This document shows positions 7,351 through 16,627 of a DNA stretch of 64,000 bases, in pieces. A program made the translations under genes and the position numbers. The DNA comes from Chthonomonas calidirosea (GTDB taxonomy: Bacteria > Armatimonadota > Fimbriimonadia > Fimbriimonadales > Fimbriimonadaceae). The notes beneath the pieces were generated by a model, which saw only the letters and a program-made list of their open reading frames with translations, was not told the origin of the DNA and searched no databases. Location of the stretch: NCBI GenBank assembly GCA_945882415.1, contig CAMCWC010000007.1:1-64000 (forward strand), in the 5' to 3' direction. Position 1 is the first letter of the stretch, and every line of letters begins with the position of its first letter.

Positions 7351-8571
7351 GTGATGGCGCGCTGGAGAATTGAACTTCCTCTCATCGTTGCCATCTTTGC
7401 CGACCTCTTTGGATTCGGCATGATCATCGCCGGGATCCAGCTTCGCGCGGAATCTCTCGTGCCCGCGCATTGGCCAATCGGCACGGTTGTCGGCGCGCTC
7501 CTCGCCTCTACGTTCGTCATCCAAATCCTTGTCTCTCCACACTGGGGCGGGCTAAGCGACCGAATCGGCCGAAAGCCCGTGATTCTGTGGTGCCAAGGTT
7601 TGAGTGCAGCGGCAATGTTCTGCTATGCCGGGCCAAACGACCTTTGGCTGCTGGTAGCTAGCCGATTGCTCAGCGGCTTTGGCGCGGCAAATGTGGCGGT
7701 GGCCCAGGCGCAAATTGCAGATGCCTATCCGTCCGAGCAACGCGCCGGGCCATTAGGCAGGCTCAGCGCCGCCATGAGCGCTGGCCTCGTTCTCGGGCCG
7801 CCCCTTGGGGGACATCTTGCAAACTTGCCCAACGGGCATCAGATGGTCGGCTGGATCGCCGGAGCAGCTTCCGTCGTTGGCGTACTTCTAATCGCTTTTT
7901 TGATTCCTGCCGGAAAACCGTCCGAGTCCCGGAGCCCCGGCAAAAAGCTCATCATCTTCGACCTCACGTTGCTCCGAGACTTTCCGGCCGTCGCCTCCTA
8001 TGCGACCATCGCGGCCGTTGCCTGGTTCTCCCTCGCAACCCTGGAAGGCACCTTTGCGCGACTGATTAAGCGGTTGTACGGTTACGGCTCGGGTGAATTC
8101 GGCATCATCTTTGGCTACGAATCACTCCTGGCGGTCCTCATTCCCGGAGTCTTCCTTTTGGCGCTCACGAATCGGTTCTCGAGTCGAGGGCTCTTGCGTG
8201 CGGCGTACGTATGCCAAGGTGTCGGGCTTGCCCTGAACCCTTTGGGTGCCCAATTCCCAGTTTGGCCGATGGGTCTGCTGTTGGTCGCGAGCACGCTGTA
8301 TGCCTTCGGAAGTGGGGTCGCAAACCCGGTCATCAATGGCATTGTCAGCGAGCTCACACCAGCCGAGCGGCAGGGCGAACTGTTCGGGGTCCTGCAAGGC
8401 GCACGCTCCATCGGGTTTATCTTCGGCCCTATCTTAGGCGGGGCGATGTTTGACTGGCTTCCGGTTGCGCCGTACTTCTTTGCCGGTGGGGTGTGCCTAG
8501 TTGCAGCGCTGCTCGTGCCGATCAGTCATTCGCCCAAAGGGCGTCATGAAACTTCGACCGAAACGGAATGA
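7351..8571 (+). CDS. MFS transporter (TetA/DHA1-like)
   Basis: Twelve hydrophobic segments with the MFS loop 2-3 motif GGLSDRIGRKPVI and the proline/glycine motif C region (GLVLGPPLGG), typical of DHA1 drug-proton antiporters. Substrate not predictable. Start is GTG 7351 or ATG 7354. The last 50 bases overlap the end of the convergent beta-lactamase-like gene. Confidence 0.85.
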   Translation: MMARWRIELPLIVAIFADLFGFGMIIAGIQLRAESLVPAHWPIGTVVGALLASTFVIQILVSPHWGGLSDRIGRKPVILWCQGLSAAAMFCYAGPNDLWLLVASRLLSGFGAANVAVAQAQIADAYPSEQRAGPLGRLSAAMSAGLVLGPPLGGHLANLPNGHQMVGWIAGAASVVGVLLIAFLIPAGKPSESRSPGKKLIIFDLTLLRDFPAVASYATIAAVAWFSLATLEGTFARLIKRLYGYGSGEFGIIFGYESLLAVLIPGVFLLALTNRFSSRGLLRAAYVCQGVGLALNPLGAQFPVWPMGLLLVASTLYAFGSGVANPVINGIVSELTPAERQGELFGVLQGARSIGFIFGPILGGAMFDWLPVAPYFFAGGVCLVAALLVPISHSPKGRHETSTETE

Positions 8572-9622
8572 TCTTCGTGTTTTGCGCAGTCGGATGAACT
8601 CGGTTGGTTAGCAGGACCGCCCAGTTTCCTGTGTCAGGATCAATCCAAACGCTAGTGCCGGTGTAACCCGTGTGTCCAAAGCTTCGCGGGCCCATCAGCG
8701 TGCCGGCCGAACTTCCCTCGGGCGACTTCGTATCCCAACCGAGCGCGCGGGAACTCAGATTCGATTGTCGGGCCGTCCAAGTTTGCACCGTCTGGGTCGA
8801 GACAATCTCTCCTGACAGAAGCGCGACGATGAATCGCCCGAGTCCGCCAATGCTGCCAAACAGCCCAGCGTGTCCAGCGACGCCGCCAAGAACCGTCGCC
8901 GTAGGATCGTGGACTTCGCCTTGAATGAACTCGCCGGTTTCGTTCGCGGGCCCGTAGCTCGCCCGGCGAAATGTTCCGCGCTGCTCGCGAAGCTTCCTGC
9001 GCCAATCCTCGGCCCGCTCGGTGGTTACATACCGAGATAGATCCTCTCTTTCCAAAGCACCTTGCCGGTAATGCAGGTCCTCGACGCGCACTCGCGACAT
9101 GAGCTGAGCGAACACCCGATCCAACGCAGTTTCAGACGTGCGCTCAATGATCTCCTGCAGGGCGATCATGTTTAGGTCACTGTAAACCATCTTGGACCCC
9201 GTCGGATAGGTCAGCGGCTCAGACCAAATTGCAGCGCGGACGGTGGCGGGCTCGGTGTGTGACAGATGGTAGGGCCGAAATGCGATCAGCCCAGAGTCAT
9301 GGACCAGCAGGTTGCGAACCGTGATTTTCTCTTTCCCGGCTTGCCCAAACTCCGGCACGTACTTGGTAACTGGCTGGTCAAGTTCGAACTTTCCCACTTC
9401 TGCCAAATGCATCGCGCACGTTGTGGTGGAGACAACTTTGCTCACCGAGGCAAGGTCGAAAAACAGATCGGGAGTCATCGGGGCCGAATCGGGACAGTAA
9501 GTCACGTGGCCAACGGCGCGAGTCTCGATCGCACCATTCATTGACACAGCAAAGACGGCGCCCGGAAAGGCGCCGTCTTTGATTGCCAGCTTAATATGTT
9601 CGGTTGCGCGTTGAATACCCAC
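8522..9622 (-). CDS. Serine beta-lactamase-like hydrolase (class C fold)
   Basis: Beta-lactamase/DD-peptidase superfamily: SVSK (SxxK nucleophile and lysine) within FDLASVSKVVSTT, a Tyr motif YSDL and a HTG box (FGHTGYTGT). No signal peptide is visible, so it may be cytosolic, and activity on beta-lactams cannot be inferred; many such proteins are esterases or peptidases. The start is taken as GTG 9622, 7 nt after the nuoD stop; the longer frame to 9691 would overlap nuoD. Confidence 0.78.
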   Translation of the reverse strand: MGIQRATEHIKLAIKDGAFPGAVFAVSMNGAIETRAVGHVTYCPDSAPMTPDLFFDLASVSKVVSTTTCAMHLAEVGKFELDQPVTKYVPEFGQAGKEKITVRNLLVHDSGLIAFRPYHLSHTEPATVRAAIWSEPLTYPTGSKMVYSDLNMIALQEIIERTSETALDRVFAQLMSRVRVEDLHYRQGALEREDLSRYVTTERAEDWRRKLREQRGTFRRASYGPANETGEFIQGEVHDPTATVLGGVAGHAGLFGSIGGLGRFIVALLSGEIVSTQTVQTWTARQSNLSSRALGWDTKSPEGSSAGTLMGPRSFGHTGYTGTSVWIDPDTGNWAVLLTNRVHPTAQNTKIIPFRSKFHDALWAND

Positions 9623-9629
9623 CGCTGAT

Positions 9630-10850
9630 TTAGCGGTCGATTTCGCCGAGCACGATGTCGATTGATCCGATGATCGCAACAAGGTCGGCAATCATTCGGC
9701 CAATCGCGAGAACTTCTAGCGACTTGAGGTTCATGAAGGACGATGGTCGCTCGTGCCAGCGATAAGGTCGGTTTGAACCGTCGCTGATGATGTAGAAACC
9801 AAGTTCGCCCTTCGAGCCTTCGATGCCCGCATAAGCCTCTCCGACTGGCGGTCGGAAACCTTCGGTGTACAGCTTGAAGTGGTGAATCAGCGACTCCATC
9901 GAGTTGTCCAATTCAGCTCGTGGTGGCGGCGAGACTTTTCGATCCGAGGTTCGGAATCCGCCCTCGGGCAGTCCGTCCATCGCCTGCCGAATGATCTTCA
10001 GCGACTCGCGCATTTCGGCCACGCGGACCAGATAGCGATCGTAAACGTCGCCGGTATGGCCAACCGGAATCATGAAGTCGAAATCTTCGTAGCTCGAGTA
10101 CGGATTGGTCTTGCGTAGGTCGAACGCGACTCCCGAGGCGCGGGCGATCGGGCCGCTGCAACCAATCTCAAGAGCTTGTCGGGCGGTGAGAACACCAACG
10201 CCCATGGTGCGTTCCTTGAAGATCGGGTTCTCCGTCAACAAGCCTACGATCTGGTCTAGCTCGGCAGGGAACGCGGCGAGGAAAGCATCCAGTCGCTCGG
10301 CAAAGCCTTCTGGCATATCGCCTCGAAGTCCGCCTGGAACGATCCAAGACGGCATCATGCGCACGCCGGCGAACATCTCGAACAGATCCAAAATCTTCTC
10401 GCGCTGCGACATGCAGTAGAAGAACGGAGTCATGGCGCCAAGGTCGAGCGCGTGGGTACCGAGCCAAACCAAGTGCGACGCAACTCGGCTAAGTTCCGCC
10501 AGGACGACGCGAAGGTACTGCGCACGCTTCGGAATTTCGCACCCGAGCAACTTCTCTACCGCGAGCGCGTGGGCAAGGTTGTTGCCGTTCGCGTTCAGGT
10601 AGTCCATGCGGTCGGTCATGACCACGCATTTGCTGTATTGCTGGTATTCGGCTTCCTTCTCCATTCCGGTGTGGAGATAGCCGATGACGCACTTGCACTG
10701 GACAATCGTTTCCCCTTCTAGCTCGCAGATCACGCGGAGCACGCCGTGGGTGGAAGGGTGTTGCGGCCCCATGTTGACGACCATCGTGTTTTCGCCAATG
10801 CGCTGAAACACGGTTTCGGTCGAGGGCATGAACGTGCTTGGTGCACTCAT
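9630..10850 (-). CDS. nuoD: NADH-quinone oxidoreductase subunit D
   Basis: 49-kDa subunit of respiratory complex I, part of the quinone-binding Q module. Family hallmarks: MGPQHPSTHGVLRV near the N-terminus, HTGMEKEAE, the RMDYLN stretch and a C-terminal SIDIVLGEIDR end. Normal length. In most genomes it directly follows nuoC; here nuoC and nuoA are 5.8 kb upstream, separated by the prepilin array and several terminators, so it needs its own promoter in 10851-10892. Confidence 0.95.
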   Translation of the reverse strand: MSAPSTFMPSTETVFQRIGENTMVVNMGPQHPSTHGVLRVICELEGETIVQCKCVIGYLHTGMEKEAEYQQYSKCVVMTDRMDYLNANGNNLAHALAVEKLLGCEIPKRAQYLRVVLAELSRVASHLVWLGTHALDLGAMTPFFYCMSQREKILDLFEMFAGVRMMPSWIVPGGLRGDMPEGFAERLDAFLAAFPAELDQIVGLLTENPIFKERTMGVGVLTARQALEIGCSGPIARASGVAFDLRKTNPYSSYEDFDFMIPVGHTGDVYDRYLVRVAEMRESLKIIRQAMDGLPEGGFRTSDRKVSPPPRAELDNSMESLIHHFKLYTEGFRPPVGEAYAGIEGSKGELGFYIISDGSNRPYRWHERPSSFMNLKSLEVLAIGRMIADLVAIIGSIDIVLGEIDR

Positions 10851-10892
10851 AGAAACATTCTACGTGAAAGCCGATTTAGGTTGCAAAACGCA

Positions 10893-10930
10893 CAAAAAAA
10901 CCGGGCCGACCTCGTGGTCGACCCGGTTCG
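10893..10930 (-). terminator. Terminator of the small lipoprotein gene
   Basis: Leftward hairpin CCGGGTCGACC / GGTCGGCCCGG with a 4-nt loop followed by seven Ts. It lies between the lipoprotein and nuoD and would stop transcription from the prepilin array entering nuoD. Confidence 0.8.
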
Positions 10931-10939
10931 TTGTTTGCT

Positions 10940-11110
10940 TTAGTCCGCAAGCTGAGCGTTTGCGTTGCCACCTGCACCAGCAGCTGGACGCTCACCCTTC
11001 GGGGTCGCTTTCGCGTCGGGAGCTTCTCCTGACGCAACGCCTTCCTGAGCACAACCTGCGACGATAGCCATCACTAGGACAATGGCGAGATACCAAGCGG
11101 ACTTCTGCAT
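10940..11110 (-). CDS. Small lipoprotein, array copy 1
   Basis: Begins MQKSAWYLAIVLVMAIVAGC, a short lipoprotein signal with lipobox ending at Cys20, followed by a low-complexity Gly/Ala/Pro tail (SGEAPDAKATPKGERP). Similar in signal and tail (SG.PPDPKAIPK..RP) to the lipoprotein at 14065-14262, so the two are paralogues. Each stands downstream of two prepilin-like genes. Function unknown; a periplasmic accessory to the pilin-like products is inference. Confidence 0.65.
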   Translation of the reverse strand: MQKSAWYLAIVLVMAIVAGCAQEGVASGEAPDAKATPKGERPAAGAGGNANAQLAD

Positions 11111-11461
11111 GTTTATCAAAACCTCCAATCGGCCAGAAACTCTTCCAGCCTAGCGGATTAGCATTATACCCGCAACTAAAGAACTCGCCAAGAACGTTCT
11201 TCTCCGTTGTCGCTCCCTTGTCCGCAATTTGCTTGGCATTTCCCGCAACGAGAGTGGAGGATGTGCTTACTGTCCTGCGCACTCCGGGAGCATGAGAGCA
11301 AGCCATGGGATACGGCATAAAGTCGAAATTTTGACGAACGCTTTGCTTCAAACTCCAGAAGTTGAAATTGAATCTCGGGGAGGATTCAGAGAGCAGAAAT
11401 GAAGCTGGGCTTACAAGGGACCACAATCTCTGCGATAAGGGCGATGACACACTAACCACAA

Positions 11462-11527
11462 CAAAAACGCCCCCATTCCCAAAGGGAACAGGGGCGAAGG
11501 ATCTAAACCACTAAGCGTGATTTAGAT
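11462..11527 (-). terminator. Double hairpin after prepilin copy D
   Basis: Directly after the stop, ATCTAAA/TTTAGAT (11501-11527) forms a small hairpin; next comes GCCCCTGTTCCC/GGGAATGGGGGC followed by GTTTTTGTT, a good leftward terminator (11462-11495). The rest of 11111-11533 shows only the ribosome site of the lipoprotein (GGAGG near 11122) and no other gene. Confidence 0.75.
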
Positions 11528-11533
11528 TAGGTG

Positions 11534-12433
11534 TTAGAAACCGCCAGCTGGGTAGAAGTTTCGGAGAACAGGCTGAGTTCCGACGAAGGCGACTTCCATC
11601 AGTCGGCCTCGGTAGTTGATCGACTTAGCCGATCCGTCGGTAGCAACGTAGGTGCTGATACCGTTACAGATAGCGAGTCGAAGACCGGTTCGGTTGTCTA
11701 CAGCTCGCTTTCGGGAGTGTGGGCCAGCCATCAGGTATTCGGTGCTTCCACCAAGGTTGTACTGAGCTTCTGGAACCCACTTGACGCCGTAAGCGAGAGG
11801 GTGGTTGATGCCGTCGAGCGATCCGGTCCAAAGATCCCACATGCCGCCTTCAGCAACCATGACGGTTCCGGAAACGTTGTCGATCTGGGTGTTGGAGAGC
11901 GAAGCGACAGCAGTGGTCGTTCCATTGGTCCAAGCCTGCTGAGTTCCAGGGCCGGTACCGATTCCGAAAACGCCTTCGTATCGTGGCAAGACGCCGCCGA
12001 GTGCGTTCGAGAAGCCAGAAGCAAACGCCTGGTAGAACGAGGCACCTGGGGTGGTGATGGCAGCTCGGGTGAAGACACCGAAGTGCAGGTTTCGCTGCCA
12101 AGCAGCAAGTGCTGGGTCGGTTGGCAGAGCCGTGTTCTTAGCGTGAAGCATTACGCCCCAGCTCTTGGTGTAAGGCTGAACGTCAACCTGCCAGGTCGAG
12201 ATGCCGAAGAGGGCAGCGTTGGCTGGCTCGTTTCGGTGGGAGAGAGCGAACACGTCATCGTAGTCCGAAGAGTAGATGAGGTTCGAGAGACCCGTCTGCT
12301 TGAGGTTGCTGAGGGTCTGGGTGTCCTTCGCGGCTTCCTTCGCCTGAGCGAAGACTGGGAACAGGATGGCGGCGAGGATCGCGATGATGGCGATAACGAC
12401 GAGGAGTTCAATAAGCGTGAATGCTTTCTTCAT
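11534..12433 (-). CDS. Prepilin-like protein (DUF1559 type), array copy D
   Basis: Starts [20 protein letters not shown], a type IV prepilin leader with Ala rather than Gly at -1, Phe at +1 and Glu at +5, then a hydrophobic helix and [12 protein letters not shown]. The C-terminal domain carries the [14 protein letters not shown] and [23 protein letters not shown] regions (H...DG type). Such pseudopilins are processed by a prepilin peptidase and exported. Start is ATG 12433, although a TTG at 12442 has a better-spaced AGAGG site. About 90% identical by eye to copy C, indicating a recent tandem duplication. Confidence 0.85.
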   Translation of the reverse strand: MKKAFTLIELLVVIAIIAILAAILFPVFAQAKEAAKDTQTLSNLKQTGLSNLIYSSDYDDVFALSHRNEPANAALFGISTWQVDVQPYTKSWGVMLHAKNTALPTDPALAAWQRNLHFGVFTRAAITTPGASFYQAFASGFSNALGGVLPRYEGVFGIGTGPGTQQAWTNGTTTAVASLSNTQIDNVSGTVMVAEGGMWDLWTGSLDGINHPLAYGVKWVPEAQYNLGGSTEYLMAGPHSRKRAVDNRTGLRLAICNGISTYVATDGSAKSINYRGRLMEVAFVGTQPVLRNFYPAGGF

Positions 12434-12500
12434 GGGGGCCAAATAACCTCTGAATCAATGCTGCAAGCCTGGAGTAGCCTCCGGACATTGCGTGAGAAGC

Positions 12501-12530
12501 ATTGTAAGACAAAGGTCCCAAAATTGGGCA
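12501..12530 (-). promoter_or_regulatory. Putative promoter/operator of prepilin copy D
   Basis: On the minus strand, TACAAT (12501-12506) looks like a -10 box; 10 bp upstream is the inverted repeat CCCAA-AA-TTGGG (12517-12528). The same arrangement precedes copy C (13754-13782), and copy A has the -10 and part of the repeat. Conserved between copies, so probably functional. Confidence 0.5.
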
Positions 12531-12733
12531 CCTTAACATGAACTTATAGCAAAAATACCAGTATTTTTCTGAACTTTTTCTCGATTGAAGCCACTTTTGA
12601 CAGATTTTTCTACGGCAATTGTCCTTGGCAATCATTTCTGAACGCTGCTTCGTTAACAAATCGGTGTTCCGGCTTAGTCAGTTTTGTCTGATTGCGCACT
12701 CCGATTGACGAGAGGGTTTGTTCAGTTCATCGC

Positions 12734-12759
12734 TAGGTCCCGGCAGATGCCGGGACCTA
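12734..12759 (-). terminator. Hairpin downstream of prepilin copy C
   Basis: Perfect 11-bp stem TAGGTCCCGGC/GCCGGGACCTA with loop AGAT, about 30 bp after the stop. No T run follows, so it may stabilise the 3' end of the transcript rather than terminate by itself. The remainder of 12434-12786 carries the copy D promoter and no gene. Confidence 0.55.
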
Positions 12760-12786
12760 TGAGTGATCGTCAACTCACTGAGCGAC

Positions 12787-13686
12787 TTAGAAGCCGCCAG
12801 CGGGCCAGAAGTTTCGAAGAACAGGCTGAGTTCCGACGAAGGCGACTTCCATCAGTCGGCCTCGGTAGTTGATCGACTTAGCCGATCCGTCGGTAGCAAC
12901 GTAGGTGCTGATACCGTTACAGATAGCGAGTCGGAGACCCGTTCGGTTGTCTACAGCTCGCTTTCGAGCGTGTGGACCAGCCATCAGGTAGTCGGCGTTG
13001 CCGCCTAGGTTGTACTGCGCCGTTGGAGTCCAGCGAACGCCGTAAGCGAGTGGGTGGTTGACTCCGTCGAGCGTTCCGGTCCAAAGATCCCACATGCCGC
13101 CTTCAGCAACCATGACGGTTCCGGAAACGTTGTCGATCTGAGTGTTCGAGAGCGAAGGAACAGCAACCGTGGTTCCGTTGGTCCAGACTCGCTGAGTTCC
13201 TGGGCCAGTTCCGATTCCGAAAACGCCTTCGTATCGTGGCAAAGCGCCGCCGATCGCGTTAGACCAACCGGAAGCGAACGACTGGTAGAAGCCCGCGCCT
13301 GGGGTGGTGATCGCAGCTCGGGTGAAGACACCGAAGTGCAGGTTTCGCTGCCAAGCAGCAAGTGCTGGGTCGGTTGGCAGAGCCGTGTTCTTAGCGTGAA
13401 GCATTACGCCCCAGCTCTTGGTGTAAGGCTGAACGTCAACCTGCCAGGTCGAAGCGCCAAAAAGAGCAGTGTTAGCTGGCTCGTTTCGGTGAGAGAGAGC
13501 GAACACGTCATCGTAGTCCGAAGAGTAGATGAGGTTCGAGAGACCCGTCTGCTTGAGGTTGCTGAGGGTCTGGGTGTCCTTCGCGGCTTCCTTTGCTTGA
13601 GCGAAGACTGGGAATAGGATGGCAGCGAGGATCGCGATGATGGCGATAACGACGAGGAGTTCAATAAGCGTGAATGCTTTCTTCAT
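12787..13686 (-). CDS. Prepilin-like protein (DUF1559 type), array copy C
   Basis: Same architecture as copy D: leader [11 protein letters not shown], hydrophobic N-terminal helix, FPVFAQAK, then a globular beta-rich domain. Long stretches of identical DNA with copy D (for example around 13320-13445 versus 12060-12185) show a recent duplication or gene conversion; the differences cluster between residues about 120 and 230. Start ATG 13686. Confidence 0.85.
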   Translation of the reverse strand: MKKAFTLIELLVVIAIIAILAAILFPVFAQAKEAAKDTQTLSNLKQTGLSNLIYSSDYDDVFALSHRNEPANTALFGASTWQVDVQPYTKSWGVMLHAKNTALPTDPALAAWQRNLHFGVFTRAAITTPGAGFYQSFASGWSNAIGGALPRYEGVFGIGTGPGTQRVWTNGTTVAVPSLSNTQIDNVSGTVMVAEGGMWDLWTGTLDGVNHPLAYGVRWTPTAQYNLGGNADYLMAGPHARKRAVDNRTGLRLAICNGISTYVATDGSAKSINYRGRLMEVAFVGTQPVLRNFWPAGGF

Positions 13687-13753
13687 GTGGGCCAAATAAC
13701 CTCTGAATCAATGCGGCAAGCCCGAAACAATCTTCGTGCATTGCATGTCATGA

Positions 13754-13782
13754 ATTGTAAAGGAAATTCTCAAAATTGAGAA
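13754..13782 (-). promoter_or_regulatory. Putative promoter/operator of prepilin copy C
   Basis: TACAAT (13754-13759, minus strand) preceded by the 7-bp inverted repeat TTCTCAA-AA-TTGAGAA (13767-13782). The repeat letters differ from copy D (CCCAA/TTGGG) while symmetry and spacing are kept, which points to selection on the symmetry. Confidence 0.5.
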
Positions 13783-14008
13783 GTTTCTAGAAAATTTATA
13801 GTAAATTTGCTTGGAAATTTAGTGAACAATTTCCACTTTGAACCTAGCGATCGGTCACATTTCCCGGCAGCGGAGGGTGATGAAGTTTCGGACGTGAACA
13901 TTCAACGCCGGAACGGAACGCAGAATCCATGCTTCAAGGTGACTACGGCCCTCATCTTTCATAGTCACGAACAAGCACTGCGATCGAACTTGGGACCCCG
14001 CCTGACAA

Positions 14009-14046
14009 CAAAAAAGGGCCAACCCGAAATCGGGTTGGCCCTTTTT
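14009..14046. terminator. Bidirectional terminator after lipoprotein copy 2
   Basis: AAGGGCCAACCCG-AAAT-CGGGTTGGCCCTT flanked by A and T runs on both sides: an ideal intrinsic terminator 19 bp after the lipoprotein stop. The stretch 13783-14008 contains no gene I can support. Confidence 0.88.
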
Positions 14047-14064
14047 ATCCACTCAGCTGCTTGT

Positions 14065-14262
14065 CTAGCTTCCTAGCTGAGCGTCGTTACTCTTAGCCTT
14101 CTCAGTAGGTGCTGGACTGCCTGCACCACCGATGCCAGGGCGCGGGTACTTCGGAATCGCCTTTGGATCCGGTGGCGGTCCGCTCACGGTTTGCTCTTGC
14201 GCACAACCAGTTGCGACCGACGCCACAACAACGACGAACATCAACCAAGCGGACTTTTTCAT
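14065..14262 (-). CDS. Small lipoprotein, array copy 2
   Basis: 65 residues: MKKSAWLMFVVVVASVATGC is a lipoprotein signal with the lipobox Cys at position 20, then a polar Pro/Gly-rich tail (SGPPPDPKAIPKYPRPG). Starts 5 nt after the stop of prepilin copy B, so they are cotranscribed. Paralogue of the gene at 10940. No known domain. Confidence 0.72.
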   Translation of the reverse strand: MKKSAWLMFVVVVASVATGCAQEQTVSGPPPDPKAIPKYPRPGIGGAGSPAPTEKAKSNDAQLGS

Positions 14263-14267
14263 CTTTC

Positions 14268-15164
14268 TTAGAAGCCTCCAGCTGGCCAGAAGTTCTTCAG
14301 GACCGGCTGGGTTCCAACATACCCGACTTCCATGAGTCGGCCCCGATAGTTGATTGACTTCGCCGATCCATCGGTGGCGACGTAAGTGGTGATTCCGTTA
14401 CAAACCGCCAGCCGAAGTCCGGTCCGGTTGTCTACCGGGTTCTTCCGCGCGTGAGGACCTGCCATGACGTAATCCGTAAGTCCACTAAGGTTGTACTGAG
14501 CAGTTGGTTCCCACCGAACGCCGTATGCGAGAGGGTGGTTGACGCCGTCTAGCGTTCCTGTCCAGAGATCCCACATGCCGCCCTCGGCAACAAGAACCGT
14601 GCCCGAAACATTGTCGATTTGCGTGGTCGAAAGCGAAGGCACGGCAATCGTCGTGCCATTTGTCCAAACGCTGTTTGTTGGAGAAGTGCCTAGGCCAAAG
14701 ATTCCCTCGTATCGCGGCAAAATGCCACCAATCGCATTGGACCATCCTGAGGCGAACGCTTGATAGTGCGAAGCTCCTGGCGTAGTGATGGCAGCTCGAG
14801 CGAAAACGCCAAAGTGAAGATTCCGTTGCCACACGGCAAGCGCGGGATCGCTAGGTAGCGGTGGATTCAAAGGATGCAACAACACATCCCAGCTCTTCAA
14901 GTAAGGCTGAACATCGACTTGCCACGTTGAGATGCCGAACAGTGCCGTGTTCGCAGCTTCGAAGCGGTGCGACAGCGGGAAGAAATCGTCGTAGTCCGCC
15001 GTGTAGATCAAGTTGCCGAGACCGGATTGCTTGTGATTGTTAAGAGACTTTGTTTGCTTCGCTGCAAGCTTAGCTTGCGCAAACACCGGGAATAGGATAG
15101 CAGCCAGGATCGCGATGATGGCGATAACGACAAGAAGCTCAATAAGCGTAAATGCTCTTTTCAT
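14268..15164 (-). CDS. Prepilin-like protein (DUF1559 type), array copy B
   Basis: Leader [11 protein letters not shown], hydrophobic helix, then [20 protein letters not shown]. This is the most divergent of the four copies ([13 protein letters not shown] where the others have [13 protein letters not shown]) but keeps the same C-terminal [14 protein letters not shown] and [15 protein letters not shown] regions. It is the only copy fused into a transcription unit with a lipoprotein directly downstream. Start ATG 15164. Confidence 0.85.
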   Translation of the reverse strand: MKRAFTLIELLVVIAIIAILAAILFPVFAQAKLAAKQTKSLNNHKQSGLGNLIYTADYDDFFPLSHRFEAANTALFGISTWQVDVQPYLKSWDVLLHPLNPPLPSDPALAVWQRNLHFGVFARAAITTPGASHYQAFASGWSNAIGGILPRYEGIFGLGTSPTNSVWTNGTTIAVPSLSTTQIDNVSGTVLVAEGGMWDLWTGTLDGVNHPLAYGVRWEPTAQYNLSGLTDYVMAGPHARKNPVDNRTGLRLAVCNGITTYVATDGSAKSINYRGRLMEVGYVGTQPVLKNFWPAGGF

Positions 15165-15383
15165 GGGTTTAGTACCAAGATTAACAAATGACTAAAACCA
15201 AACAGCTTTACACATCATTTGCTCTCCAAACTCAAGACGCTCAATTTCAGAGGTACGTTCATTTGCACCTTAGGTAAATTTACTAGAAGGGCTTCAGCGA
15301 TTCAGAACGATCCTTTCTGATCGTTTACGCCAAGTTCCAGCCAGGCAAGGCCCCGGACAATCGATGAGAGAGGAGCAGAGAAA

Positions 15384-15464
15384 CGCAAAAAAGCCCCCGC
15401 TCCGGTCCGCTAGAGACCAAGAACGAGGGCGATTGATCTACATCACTGAGAGGTGATGTAGATC
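15384..15464 (-). terminator. Twin hairpins after prepilin copy A
   Basis: First a perfect 12-bp stem GATCTACATCAC/GTGATGTAGATC (15435-15464), 8 bp after the stop, then a longer hairpin GCCCTCGTTC.../...GGAGCGGGGGC followed by six Ts (15384-15430). The second is a standard terminator; the first resembles the small hairpin after copy D in position. The remainder of 15165-15471 has no gene. Confidence 0.75.
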
Positions 15465-15471
15465 GGTTTTC

Positions 15472-16368
15472 TTAGAAACCGCCAGCTGGGTAGAAGTTCT
15501 TCAGAACAGGCTGGGTTCCAACGAAACCAACTTCCATGAGTCGGCCTCGGTAGTTGATCGACTTAGCCGATCCGTCGGTAGCAACGTAGGTGCTGATACC
15601 GTTACAGATAGCAAGTCGAAGACCCGTTCGGTTGTCTACAGCGCGCTTTCGAGCGTGTGGGCCAGCCATCAAGAACTCGGAGCTTCCGCCGAGGTTGTAC
15701 TGAGCGGTTGGAGTCCACTGAACGCCGTAGGCGAGAGGGTGGTTGATGCCGTCGAGCGATGCGGTCCAAAGATCCCACATGCCGCCTTCAGCAACCATGA
15801 CGGTTCCGGAAACGTTTTCGATCTGTGTGTTCGAGAACGATGGAACTGCCGTGGTGGTTCCGTTGGTCCATGCTACGGAGCCAGGAGCGGTTCCGATTCC
15901 GAAAACGCCTTCGTATCGTGGCAAGACGCCGCCGATTGCGTTCGAGAAGCCAGAAGCAAACGCCTGGTAGAACGAGGCACCTGGGGTGGTGATGGCAGCT
16001 CGGCCGAAGACGCCGAAGTGCAGGTTTCGCTGCCAAGCAGCAAGCGCTGGGTCGGTTGGCAGAGCGGTGTTCTTCGCGTGAAGCATAACGCCCCAGCTCT
16101 TGGTATAAGGCTGAACGTCAACCTGCCAGGTCGAAATACCAAAGAGAGCAGCGTTGGCTGGCTCGTTTCGGTGGGACAACGCGAACGAGTCGTCGTAGTC
16201 TCCAGCGTAGATGAGGTTGGAGAGACCCGTCTGCTTGAGGTTGCTCAGCGTCTGAGTGTCCTTTGCAGCTTCCTTCGCCTGAGCGAAGACTGGGAACAGG
16301 ATGGCGGCAAGAATCGCGATGATTGCGATAACGACGAGAAGTTCGATGAGTGTAAATGCTTTTCGCAT
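15472..16368 (-). CDS. Prepilin-like protein (DUF1559 type), array copy A
   Basis: Leader [11 protein letters not shown], helix, [19 protein letters not shown] as in copies C and D. First gene of the leftward array. A TACAAT box on the minus strand at 16458-16463 lies about 90 bp upstream in the same context as for copies C and D. The products are probably pseudopilins that differ in the central loops; whether all are assembled together or vary in expression cannot be read from the sequence. Confidence 0.85.
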   Translation of the reverse strand: MRKAFTLIELLVVIAIIAILAAILFPVFAQAKEAAKDTQTLSNLKQTGLSNLIYAGDYDDSFALSHRNEPANAALFGISTWQVDVQPYTKSWGVMLHAKNTALPTDPALAAWQRNLHFGVFGRAAITTPGASFYQAFASGFSNAIGGVLPRYEGVFGIGTAPGSVAWTNGTTTAVPSFSNTQIENVSGTVMVAEGGMWDLWTASLDGINHPLAYGVQWTPTAQYNLGGSSEFLMAGPHARKRAVDNRTGLRLAICNGISTYVATDGSAKSINYRGRLMEVGFVGTQPVLKNFYPAGGF

Positions 16369-16579
16369 CAGTATGGGCCACTACCTAAAAGGTTAAGGAA
16401 CGCAACGGAGGGTCTGCCGCCCGTTTCGGGACCTAAGGCCCGCCGCTGCTTGGGACCATTGTAAGACAGATTTCCCAGATTAAGAACCCATTAAGATAAA
16501 AGCAGGTATTTTTGCTTGCTTTTCCGGGAACGATTCGAGCACGTAAGGTTGTCACCTAGCGGTTTACAATCGGGATGAA

Positions 16580-16615
16580 GCGTCTAAGACGCACGGATAC
16601 CCGGACCTTCCGGGT
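16580..16615 (-). terminator. Hairpins after nuoC
   Basis: ACCCGGA-AGG-TCCGGGT (16599-16615) and GCGTC-TTA-GACGC (16580-16592) follow the nuoC stop within 50 bp. There is no strong T run, so termination is only probable. Confidence 0.4.
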
Positions 16616-16627
16616 GAAATCCGCAGC

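Larger units (their letters stand above)
11534..16368 (-). repeat. Four-copy tandem array of prepilin-like genes
   Basis: Four genes of 298-300 aa in the same orientation, with copies C and D nearly identical and spaced 1,253 bp apart including their promoters. Two small lipoprotein genes are interspersed. Separate promoters and terminators mean each unit can be controlled independently. Confidence 0.85.

Noticed and set aside
11531-12541. 336-codon open frame antisense to prepilin copy D
   Set aside because: It is the mirror of a real gene's codon bias; the same shadow frame appears opposite copies A and C, and it has no recognisable sequence.
13855-14052. 65-codon frame on the minus strand
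   Set aside because: It runs through the strong terminator at 14009-14046, so it is very unlikely to be expressed.
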